Program-made: the position numbers and the translations under genes
The notes under the pieces: generated by a model
The model's input: the letters and a program-made list of their open reading frames with translations, nothing else
The model's database searches: none
What the model was told of the DNA's origin: nothing
Assembly (NCBI GenBank): GCA_023416655.1
Contig: JAEZHK010000013.1
Span: 1-64,000 of the forward strand
Reading direction: 5' to 3'
Length of the DNA: 64,000 bases
From: Bacillota bacterium
GTDB lineage: Bacteria > Bacillota > Clostridia > Christensenellales > Aristaeellaceae
In this document: piece after piece, positions 8,217 to 15,114 of the stretch
How positions within the stretch are numbered: position 1 is the stretch's first letter
How the letters are laid out: each line of letters starts with the position of its first letter

Positions 8217-9348
8217 TACGGGGCTTAAAAAAGCCTCCCCTTCCGCCCCGCTCGCCGGGGGCGGAAGGGGAGTAAAACGTGAAATGGAACCACCGCGCAC
8301 CCCGGGAGAGGGTGGAGAGGGCCGAGGCCCTTTCCACGTTCAAACAAATCCGGCGGCGTGTACGGCGGATTTGGCTTTTGCCCAAAGCGCAAGCGAAGGC
8401 GAAAGCCTACCCGAACCGGTTTGCGCCCGCAAACGCCCGCAGGCGTTTGAGAAAACCGGCCCGCGCCCTGGCGGACGAAAGCCGCCCCGCGGATTTCGCC
8501 CGCGATTCAAAGAGCGCGCCGCACAGGCGCTTTTTGCCGTCGCAGCCAGCGTGTCTGTATTGGCGGTGGCGCTGATCTGCCTGTTCATCTTCGCAAACGG
8601 CGTGCCGCCGATGCTAAAGATCGGCGTACTTAACTTTCTGACCGGGCAGAAATGGAAGCCAGGCAACGACATCTACGGCGTACTGCCGATGATTATGGGC
8701 AGCCTTTATGTGACCGCCGGCGCGATCGTCGTCGGGGTGCCGCCGGGAATCCTGACCGCGATCTTCCTTTCCCGCTTCGTAAAGCCGAAGACGGTGAAGA
8801 CGCTGAAGCCCGCGGTTTCGCTCCTTGCAGGCGTTCCCTCGGTGGTATACGGCTTTTTCGGCTTGGTGGTGTTGGTGCCCCTGATAAGGGAGTTCTTCGG
8901 CGGCAGCGGCTCCAGCATCCTGGCGGCCAGCGTGCTGCTGGGCATGATGGTCCTTCCAACCGTAATCTCGCTGTCGGAGGCGGCCCTCAACGCCGTGCCT
9001 TCCAGCTATTATGAGGGCGCGCTGGCGCTGGGCGCGACCCACGAGCGCACGGTGTTTAAGGTGGTCCTCCCTGCTGCGAAGTCGGGCGTGATGGCGAGCA
9101 TCGTGCTGGCCATCGGCCGCGCCATCGGCGAGGCGATGGCGGTCATGATGGTTTCCGGCAACCAGGCGCGGATGCCCGCGGGCCTTTTGAAAGGCGTGCG
9201 CACGCTGACCAGCAACATCGCCCTGGAGATGGGCTACGCGGCGGAGCTGCACCGGGAGGCGCTGATCGCCACCGGCGTGGTGCTGTTCGTGTTCATCCTG
9301 ATGATCAACCTCCTGCTTTCGGTGATCAAACGGAGGTCGGCCAAATGA
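8209..9348 (+). CDS. pstC: Phosphate ABC transporter permease PstC with an odd N-terminal extension
   Basis: This is the inner-membrane permease of the phosphate importer. From about residue 100 on it is a normal PstC: first helix LFAVAASVSVLAVALICLFIF, periplasmic LNFLTGQKWKPG, then the permease domain with LLAGVPSVVYGFFGL and the EAA-like loop GALALGATHERTVFKVVLPAA. The first ~95 residues have no family counterpart and are encoded by hairpin-rich, repeat-like DNA at 8229-8500. The frame can begin at the ATG overlapping the pstS stop, as given here, or at ATG 8284 after AAGGGGAG. The true start is uncertain; a family-like start would fall near 8500, where no ATG exists. Confidence 0.85.
   Translation: MANTGLKKASPSAPLAGGGRGVKREMEPPRTPGEGGEGRGPFHVQTNPAACTADLAFAQSASEGESLPEPVCARKRPQAFEKTGPRPGGRKPPRGFRPRFKERAAQALFAVAASVSVLAVALICLFIFANGVPPMLKIGVLNFLTGQKWKPGNDIYGVLPMIMGSLYVTAGAIVVGVPPGILTAIFLSRFVKPKTVKTLKPAVSLLAGVPSVVYGFFGLVVLVPLIREFFGGSGSSILAASVLLGMMVLPTVISLSEAALNAVPSSYYEGALALGATHERTVFKVVLPAAKSGVMASIVLAIGRAIGEAMAVMMVSGNQARMPAGLLKGVRTLTSNIALEMGYAAELHREALIATGVVLFVFILMINLLLSVIKRRSAK
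8229..8272 (+). promoter_or_regulatory. Strong hairpin between pstS and pstC
   Basis: Arms CTCCCCTTCCGCCCC and GGGGCGGAAGGGGAG form an almost perfect stem with a short loop immediately after pstS. A run of T does not follow, so it is more likely a processing or stabilising hairpin that raises pstS mRNA over the distal genes than a true terminator. It is also the first module of the hairpin-rich block fused to pstC. Confidence 0.6.
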
Positions 9349-10169
9349 CAAAATCCAAACGAAACGCGCTGATCCTGCGCGGACTGGTTTTCCTGGGCGC
9401 GGGCTTCACCGGGATCGTATTCTTAAGCCTCGTGGTCTACATCCTGGTCCGGGGTATCCCCAACCTCAACTTGAGCCTGTTCGCGTGGGAATACAACACA
9501 AACAACGCCTCGATGATGCCCGCGCTGATCAACACGATCTCGATGACATTCCTGTCCCTCTTCATCGCGGTGCCCATCGGCGTGTACGGTGCGATCTACA
9601 TGACCGAGTACGCCCATAGCGCCAGCCGCCTGGTCCGGGTGGTGCGCGTGACTTCGGAGACGCTGACCGGCATCCCCTCGATCATCTATGGCCTCTTCGG
9701 CCTGATGTTCTTCGTGACGAGTTTGAAGATGGGGCTTTCATTGATCTCCGGCGCGCTGACGCTTTCGATCATGATCCTGCCGCTGATCCTGCGCGCCACC
9801 GAGGAGGCGCTCATGGCGGTCCCCCGGGAATTCCGGGAAGGCTCCTTCGGCCTGGGCGCGGGTCGCCTCCGGACGGTCTCGAAGGTGGTGCTGCCCTCCG
9901 CCATGCCGGGCATCCTGTCGGGCGTGATTCTGGCCATTGGCCGCATCGTGGGCGAGACGGCGGCGCTTGTTTACACCGCGGGCACGGTGGCGAAGGCCGC
10001 GGATTCCCTTTCGGACTCCGCCCGCACGCTGTCGGTGCACATGTACGCGCTGGCCACCGAGGGGCTCTACGTCAACCAGGCGTCGGCCACGGCCGCGGTG
10101 CTTCTGATCCTGGTTTTTGGAATCAATGCGCTTTCCGGATGGGCGGCAAAGCGCCTGACGAGGAGATAG
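9345..10169 (+). CDS. pstA: Phosphate ABC transporter permease PstA
   Basis: This is the second membrane permease of the phosphate importer, 274 residues, six predicted helices. Recognisable stretches are TISMTFLSLFIAVPIGVYGAIY, the conserved SETLTGIPSIIYGLFGLMFF, the EAA-type loop GSFGLGAGRLRTVSKVVLPS and GRIVGETAALVYTAG. The ATG overlaps the pstC stop by four bases, implying coupled translation and a 1:1 PstC-PstA pair. It is of normal length for the family. Confidence 0.95.
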   Translation: MTKSKRNALILRGLVFLGAGFTGIVFLSLVVYILVRGIPNLNLSLFAWEYNTNNASMMPALINTISMTFLSLFIAVPIGVYGAIYMTEYAHSASRLVRVVRVTSETLTGIPSIIYGLFGLMFFVTSLKMGLSLISGALTLSIMILPLILRATEEALMAVPREFREGSFGLGAGRLRTVSKVVLPSAMPGILSGVILAIGRIVGETAALVYTAGTVAKAADSLSDSARTLSVHMYALATEGLYVNQASATAAVLLILVFGINALSGWAAKRLTRR

Positions 10170-10170
10170 C

Positions 10171-10920
10171 ATGGACAAGTTTCAAATTACCGACCTCAAC
10201 CTGTTTTATGGCAGCTTTCAGGCGCTGAAGGGCGTCAGCATGAACGTGCCCGAGCGGAAGATCACCGCGCTGATCGGCCCTTCCGGCTGCGGCAAGTCCA
10301 CCCTGCTCAAGACCCTGAACCGCATGAACGATCTGATCGAGGGCGTGAAGATCACCGGGCAGGTGCTGCTGGACGGCGAGGACATCTTCGGCGGCATCGA
10401 CGTGACGGTGCTCAGGAAGCGCGTGGGCATGGTGTTCCAAAAACCCAACCCGTTCCCGATGAGCGTCTACGACAACGTGGCCTTCGGCCCGCGCACCCAC
10501 GGCATCAAGGGCCGCGCGAAGCTGGACGACATGGTGGAAAAGTCGCTGCGCGACGCCGCGATCTGGGACGAGCTGAAAGACCGGCTGAAAAAGGACGCGC
10601 TGGGCCTCTCCGGCGGGCAGCAGCAGCGGCTGTGCATCGCGCGGGCGCTCGCGGTGGAGCCGGAAGTGCTCCTGATGGACGAACCCACCAGCGCACTGGA
10701 CCCGATCTCCACCTCAAAAATCGAGGACCTTGCAGTCGGCCTGAAGGAGAAGTATACTATAGTCATCGTAACCCACAACATGCAGCAGGCCGCGCGCATC
10801 TCCGATTTAACCGGTTTTTTCCTGCTGGGCGAACTGATTGAGTTCGCGGAGACGGAGAAGCTGTTCTCGATCCCCTCCGACAAGCGCACCGAGGATTACA
10901 TCACCGGGAGGTTTGGATAA
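10171..10920 (+). CDS. pstB: Phosphate ABC transporter ATPase PstB
   Basis: This cytoplasmic ATPase of the phosphate importer has 249 residues, the standard PstB length. It shows Walker A GPSGCGKST, the PstB-type insert NRMNDLIEGVKITGQVLLDG, the signature LSGGQQQRLCIARALAVEP, Walker B VLLMDEPTSALDP, and the switch histidine in VTHNMQQAARISD. It starts two bases after the pstA stop with GAGGAG upstream. The last codons overlap the phoU start (TAATG). Confidence 0.97.
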   Translation: MDKFQITDLNLFYGSFQALKGVSMNVPERKITALIGPSGCGKSTLLKTLNRMNDLIEGVKITGQVLLDGEDIFGGIDVTVLRKRVGMVFQKPNPFPMSVYDNVAFGPRTHGIKGRAKLDDMVEKSLRDAAIWDELKDRLKKDALGLSGGQQQRLCIARALAVEPEVLLMDEPTSALDPISTSKIEDLAVGLKEKYTIVIVTHNMQQAARISDLTGFFLLGELIEFAETEKLFSIPSDKRTEDYITGRFG

Positions 10921-11573
10921 TGGGCAACCTGCTGGACGAAAGACTGGACAAACTCAACCGGGAACTCATCGATATGGGCGCATTGATCGAGCACGCCATT
11001 GAAAGCGCGTCCCATGCGCTGATCGACCAGGATGTGAACGCCGCCGCCAAGGCCATCGCGTTTGATCAGGAGGTCGACCAGAAGGAGCGGGACATCGAGG
11101 CGCTGTGCATGAAGCTGCTCCTAAAGCAGCAGCCGGTGGCGAGGGACCTGAGGCTCATCTCCGCGGCGCTGAAGATGATCACCGACATGGAGCGCATCGG
11201 CGACCAGGCCGCGGACATCTCCGGCCTTGTGATCTATCTGGCCGGAAAGCCCTACATCAAGAAGCTGGAGCATTTGACCCAGATGGCCTCCTCCACCATC
11301 CGCATGGTCACCGGCGCGGTGGACGCCTTCGTCAAGCGCGATTTGATCCTTGCCCGGCAGATCATCGAAATGGACGACGTGATCGACGACCTCTTCGACA
11401 TCGTGAAGTACGAATTGATCGAGTGCATCCGCGTGGACGCCGCCAGCGGCGAGCAGGCGGTGGACCTTCTGATGATCGCCAAGTACTTCGAGCGCATCGG
11501 CGACCACGCGCAGAACATCGCCGAATGGGTGGAATACGCGCTCACCGGAAGGCACAAGGGAGAACCCCTATGA
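10920..11573 (+). CDS. phoU: Phosphate signalling protein PhoU
   Basis: PhoU links the Pst transporter to the PhoR kinase and damps phosphate uptake. This copy of 217 residues has two three-helix repeats, each with the metal-binding signature: MITDMERIGDQAADI in the first and AKYFERIGDHAQNIAEW in the second. It overlaps pstB upstream and phoB downstream by one and four bases, so the whole set pstB-phoU-phoB is translationally coupled. Confidence 0.96.
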   Translation: MGNLLDERLDKLNRELIDMGALIEHAIESASHALIDQDVNAAAKAIAFDQEVDQKERDIEALCMKLLLKQQPVARDLRLISAALKMITDMERIGDQAADISGLVIYLAGKPYIKKLEHLTQMASSTIRMVTGAVDAFVKRDLILARQIIEMDDVIDDLFDIVKYELIECIRVDAASGEQAVDLLMIAKYFERIGDHAQNIAEWVEYALTGRHKGEPL

Positions 11574-12238
11574 TCTACTACGTGGAGGACGACAACAACA
11601 TCCGGGATTTGGTGGTCTACACGCTCCGGCAGACGGGCCTCGAAGCCAAGGGCTTTTCCGCCGCGGGCACATTTTTTTCCGCGATTCAGGAGGTCGTGCC
11701 GGAGCTGATCCTTCTGGACATCATGCTGCCCGGCGAGGACGGGCTGACGATCCTCAAGCGGCTTCGGCTCTCGGACAAGACCTGCGCCATCCCGGTGATC
11801 ATGATCACAGCTCGGGACACCGAGTACGACACGGTGGTGGGCCTGGACGCGGGCGCGGACGACTACATCGCCAAGCCCTTCGGCATGATGGAACTGGTAG
11901 CGCGGGTCAAGGCGATGCTCCGCCGCACCGCCGCCAAGATGGACGCTGAGTCCATCACCATAAGCGGCCTGACCGTGGACGCCAGGCGGCACGTGGTGAC
12001 GGTGGCGGGCGAACCGGTTCAATTGACCTTGAAGGAATTTGAGCTGCTCCGCTTTTTGATGGAGAACCGCGGCATGGCATTCACGAGGGAAAAGCTCCTC
12101 GAGCGCGTGTGGGACCTGGGCTACGGCGGCGGCACCCGCACCGTGGACGTGCACGTGCAGACGCTCCGGCAAAAGTTGGGCGCGGCCGGCAGCATGGTCG
12201 AAACCGTCCGCGGCGTGGGCTACCGCTTCGGCGGGTAA
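11570..12238 (+). CDS. phoB: PhoB/PhoP-type response regulator
   Basis: This is an OmpR-family response regulator of 222 residues. The receiver domain has the acidic pair EDD near the start, the phospho-acceptor Asp in LILLDIMLPGEDG, the Thr/Lys switch (ITARDTEYD, YIAKPFGMMEL). The C-terminal winged helix carries LTLKEFELLRFLMENRG, VWDLGYGGGTRTVDVHVQTLRQK and VRGVGYRF. The start overlaps the phoU stop (ATGA). A longer upstream frame exists but is a shadow over phoU. It probably acts on the TTGTAC repeats before pstS. Confidence 0.95.
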   Translation: MIYYVEDDNNIRDLVVYTLRQTGLEAKGFSAAGTFFSAIQEVVPELILLDIMLPGEDGLTILKRLRLSDKTCAIPVIMITARDTEYDTVVGLDAGADDYIAKPFGMMELVARVKAMLRRTAAKMDAESITISGLTVDARRHVVTVAGEPVQLTLKEFELLRFLMENRGMAFTREKLLERVWDLGYGGGTRTVDVHVQTLRQKLGAAGSMVETVRGVGYRFGG

Positions 12239-12272
12239 AGGGCAATCGCATCCGGTTGCACCGTATGCGATT

Positions 12273-12416
12273 GCGATGGGAAGAACTGCGCGCGCCTGAA
12301 ACGCCTGCGGGCGTCCCGGGCGGCGCACTGACTTGTGGTATTGTTTTCTCCGTAAGTAGTACGCACTGGTTACGAAAACCGATTCCCGGCGCACGGGTCG
12401 CCGGGAACGATTGGAA
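12273..12416. repeat. Intergenic repeat, family R3 copy a, between phoB and phoR
   Basis: The 229-base gap between phoB and phoR holds a short hairpin (GCAATCGCAT...ATGCGATTGC, 12242-12275) followed by a module that aligns with the inverted copy at 35571-35711. Shared blocks are GCGATGGGA, CCGGGCGGC-CACTGACTT, CGCACTGGTTA and ATTCCCGGCGCACGGGTCGC. The gap has no gene, so the repeat separates the two partners of the two-component pair. Confidence 0.8.
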
Positions 12417-12467
12417 GGTACGACGGGGCACCTCAAAGATTCGTAAGCGATTGCCCTGGAGGGTGAA

Positions 12468-14147
12468 ATGTCAAACAGAATATTCCGCATCATCTTCGCC
12501 TTCGCGCTGTGCGCGGCGGTGCTGGCCTCCGGCTTCATCATGCTGACGCTCTACCAAACCTACACCCACCAGCTGGAGACCGAACTGAAGACCGAGGCCA
12601 ACTACCTTCTGTTCGCGCTGGCACGGGAGAAGGACGAGCCCGGCTACTTCACCGGCTTCAAGTCCAGAAACCGCATCACGCTGGTGGCCCCGGACGGCAC
12701 GGTGCTCTACGACAACACCGCCAAGGCCGCCGCGATGGAAAACCACCTCGATCGTCCCGAAATCAAGGCGGCGCTTGCAAGCGGCAGCGGCGAGTCCCAC
12801 CGCTACTCCGACACGCTGTCGCAGGAGACCCTGTACTTCGCGATCAAGACCGACGACGGCAACGTCCTGAGGCTTTCGAACAGCCAGTCGAGCGTGCTGG
12901 GGCTGCTTTTGAAGATGCTGCCGGTGCTCATGCTCATCCTCCTGGGCGTGGGGATACTGTCCATCATGATGGCCCGGGTCATGGCGCGGCGCATCGTCTC
13001 CCCGATCAACACACTGAACCTCGACCAGCCGCTCGAAAACGACGTGTACGAGGAGCTCTCCCCGCTTCTGACCCGCATGCAGCGCCAGCGGGAGGAGCTG
13101 GAAAAACGCATGCAGGAGCTGACCGAGAACCGGCGCGAGTTCGCCGCCATCACCGCCCACATGCGGGAGGGCATGGTGTTTTTGTCGGACGCGGGCGACA
13201 TCCTGTCCATCAACGAGAGCGCGGCGGTGATCTTCGGCGTCGATCCCAAGGCGTTCGTCGGAAAGCCCATCCTCTCCATCAACCGCTCGGTGGCGCTGGA
13301 GAGCGTGGTGGAGCGCGCCTCCCGGGGCGAGAGCGCCGAGGCGGAGCTTCGGATGGGCGACCGCTTCTACCAGCTGATCGGAAACCCCGTGGACCCGGGG
13401 ACGGGCGCGTTGGGCACGGTGATCCTGGCCCTCGACATCACGGACCGCGAGAGCGCGGAGCGCAGCCGCAGGGAATTCACCGCCAACGTCTCCCACGAGC
13501 TCAAAACCCCGCTGACCTCCATCACCGGCTACGCCGAGATCATGAAAAACGGCACCGCGCGGCCCGAGGACATGCAGGACTTCGCGGCCCGCATCCACGA
13601 CGAGGCCACCCGGCTCATCGCGCTGATCGAGGACGTAATGCGGCTCTCCCGGCTCGACGAGAAGGGCAGGATGCCGGAGAAGGCGAAGGTGGACCTCCTT
13701 ACTCTGTCCGAAGCGGTGGTGAAGCGGCTTCAGCCGCTGGCCGAGCGGCGGGACGTGACGCTCTCTGCCTCCGGCGAGCACCTCTCCATCCTGGGCTATG
13801 AGAAGATCCTGGAGGAGATGGTCTACAACCTCTGCGACAACGCCATCAAGTACAACCAGAAGGGTGGCAGCGTGGAGGCGGTCGTCCGAGAGGAGGCTGG
13901 CCGCGTGACGCTGAGCGTGCACGACACCGGCATCGGCATCCCGCCGGAGCACCAGGCACGGGTGTTCGAGCGGTTCTACCGGGTGGATCACAGCCACGCC
14001 CGCGAGACCGGCGGCACCGGCCTTGGCCTCTCCATCGTCAAGCACAGCGCCGCCATCCACGGGGCCACGGTGTCGCTGGCGAGCCAGGTGGGCAAGGGCA
14101 CCAGCATCGTGATTACGTTTCAAAGCATTGAAAGATCTCAAGGATGA
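12468..14147 (+). CDS. phoR: PhoR-type sensor histidine kinase
   Basis: This 559-residue membrane kinase is the partner of the upstream PhoB. Domains in order are an N-terminal helix (IIFAFALCAAVLASGFIMLTL), an extracytoplasmic region of about 120 residues, a second helix (MLPVLMLILLGVGILSIMMA), a HAMP-like linker, a PAS domain (about 215-325), HisKA with FTANVSHELKTPLTSITGY, and HATPase with DNAIKYN, DTGIGIPPEHQARVFERFYRVD and GGTGLGLSIVKH. GGAGGGTGAA precedes the ATG. It is the last gene of the pst-pho operon, followed by a terminator. Confidence 0.95.
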   Translation: MSNRIFRIIFAFALCAAVLASGFIMLTLYQTYTHQLETELKTEANYLLFALAREKDEPGYFTGFKSRNRITLVAPDGTVLYDNTAKAAAMENHLDRPEIKAALASGSGESHRYSDTLSQETLYFAIKTDDGNVLRLSNSQSSVLGLLLKMLPVLMLILLGVGILSIMMARVMARRIVSPINTLNLDQPLENDVYEELSPLLTRMQRQREELEKRMQELTENRREFAAITAHMREGMVFLSDAGDILSINESAAVIFGVDPKAFVGKPILSINRSVALESVVERASRGESAEAELRMGDRFYQLIGNPVDPGTGALGTVILALDITDRESAERSRREFTANVSHELKTPLTSITGYAEIMKNGTARPEDMQDFAARIHDEATRLIALIEDVMRLSRLDEKGRMPEKAKVDLLTLSEAVVKRLQPLAERRDVTLSASGEHLSILGYEKILEEMVYNLCDNAIKYNQKGGSVEAVVREEAGRVTLSVHDTGIGIPPEHQARVFERFYRVDHSHARETGGTGLGLSIVKHSAAIHGATVSLASQVGKGTSIVITFQSIERSQG

Positions 14148-14164
14148 TTTTCGGCAAGATGCGG

Positions 14165-14197
14165 CGCCGGAGGGCAGAGGCCTTCCGGCGTCGTTTT
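14165..14197 (+). terminator. Terminator of the pst-pho operon
   Basis: The stem CGCCGGAGGG / CCTTCCGGCG is followed by TCGTTTTT, 17 bases after phoR. Confidence 0.8.
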
Positions 14198-14288
14198 TCC
14201 ACAGGTTTTGCTTGATTTCTTCTGTTAAACCGTGGATACTGTAGATAAACGAAGGCGCAATTTGCCGGCACGGAAAGGGGGGTTCCCG

Positions 14289-14834
14289 GTGGACCCGATC
14301 ACCTCCGTCATACGCATTATGACGGATTCAGTGTCCAATGTGAAGCTGGCCACCCTCACGATGTCCGCGTTCCGGCAGGCCCGGCTCAAGAGCGAAGAGG
14401 AAGGCGCGGACAGCGCTTTCGGGCGCGCCGCCGATGCCTTGCCAAACGCCGTCCAGTCCAGCCAGGCCTCACAGGCGGCGCTGGTCCGGGCTCAGGCAGA
14501 AGTCCAGGCGCAGGAGAGCCTGCACTGGCAGCAGCTCCGCGAGGAGGCCGAGGCCGCGGCCCGGGCGCAGGCCCGGGCGCGGGTGCAACGGGCGCTCAAA
14601 GAGGCGCGGGAAGAGATCCTGGAGGCGGACGCGTCTGCCGAAGACGGCGGAGGGCAGGATTCCGGGGAGGCGGCCTCCTCCCAGGCGGACGAGCGCCGGG
14701 CCGACCGGAAGAACGACGCTCCGGGCAGCGAACCGCTTGAGGGCGGCGCAGCGGCGGAAAAGGGCGTGGTCTACACGCATCTGGGCGGGGTCAAGCCCAA
14801 GGCCGCGGACAAAAAGCCGATCGTCACCGCCTGA
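14289..14834 (+). CDS. Hypothetical coiled-coil protein
   Basis: No known family is recognised. The chosen GTG start has AAAGGGGGG six bases before it; the frame is open farther 5'. The N-terminal 30 residues (DPITSVIRIMTDSVSNVKLA) look amphipathic. The middle (about 60-130) is an Ala/Glu/Arg-rich helix likely to form a coiled coil (LREEAEAAARAQARARVQ), and the C-terminal 50 residues are acidic and low-complexity. There is no signal peptide or membrane segment. It stands alone between the phoR terminator and the ATPase promoter. Confidence 0.55.
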   Translation: MDPITSVIRIMTDSVSNVKLATLTMSAFRQARLKSEEEGADSAFGRAADALPNAVQSSQASQAALVRAQAEVQAQESLHWQQLREEAEAAARAQARARVQRALKEAREEILEADASAEDGGGQDSGEAASSQADERRADRKNDAPGSEPLEGGAAAEKGVVYTHLGGVKPKAADKKPIVTA

Positions 14835-14952
14835 GCGCTGCGCCCAAGCGCCGCGGGCAGCGCGTCCGGCACAAGAAGCGGCAGGGCAATATTTGAAACA
14901 ACTCCCAATACCCGGACAGGTTGTTAATTATCGGCGCAAGCCTTATTTTGTA

Positions 14953-14980
14953 TTGCATTTTAATAGAATAGCGCTATAAT
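14953..14980 (+). promoter_or_regulatory. Sigma-A-type promoter of the P-type ATPase operon
   Basis: TTGCAT and a perfect TATAAT are separated by 16 bases, about 135 bases before the ATPase start. The 280-base gap after the preceding gene otherwise shows only this promoter and a 5' leader. No riboswitch was recognised in the leader. A possible eight-codon upstream frame (15099-15125, MKAKLYEY) overlaps the ATPase start. Confidence 0.65.
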
Positions 14981-15114
14981 CCCATATACGTTAGGACCTG
15001 CGCGGGCGCGCATCATATGACGCGGCCCGTGCGCATACTGGTATCAGACGCACCCATATCCTCCGCCTTGGATCCGTCCGATCATACGAAGAGAGAAGAT
15101 GAAGGCCAAACTTT

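Noticed and set aside
7221..8300. Long minus-strand open frame over pstS (359 codons)
   Set aside because: Gly/Asp/His-rich antisense shadow of a clear PstS; no ribosome site or family features.
8279..8575. 98-codon plus-strand frame starting with GTG after AAGGGGAG
   Set aside because: Covers hairpin-rich DNA and the start of pstC in another frame; Arg-rich, no family. It competes with pstC but is unlikely to be a gene.
12471..14141. 556-codon minus-strand frame over phoR
   Set aside because: Exact antisense of an obvious histidine kinase gene; no independent evidence of coding.
14835..15114. c-di-AMP (ydaO-type) riboswitch before the ATPase-TrkA operon
   Set aside because: Considered because such operons are often controlled this way, but the expected conserved core was not recognised in the short leader.
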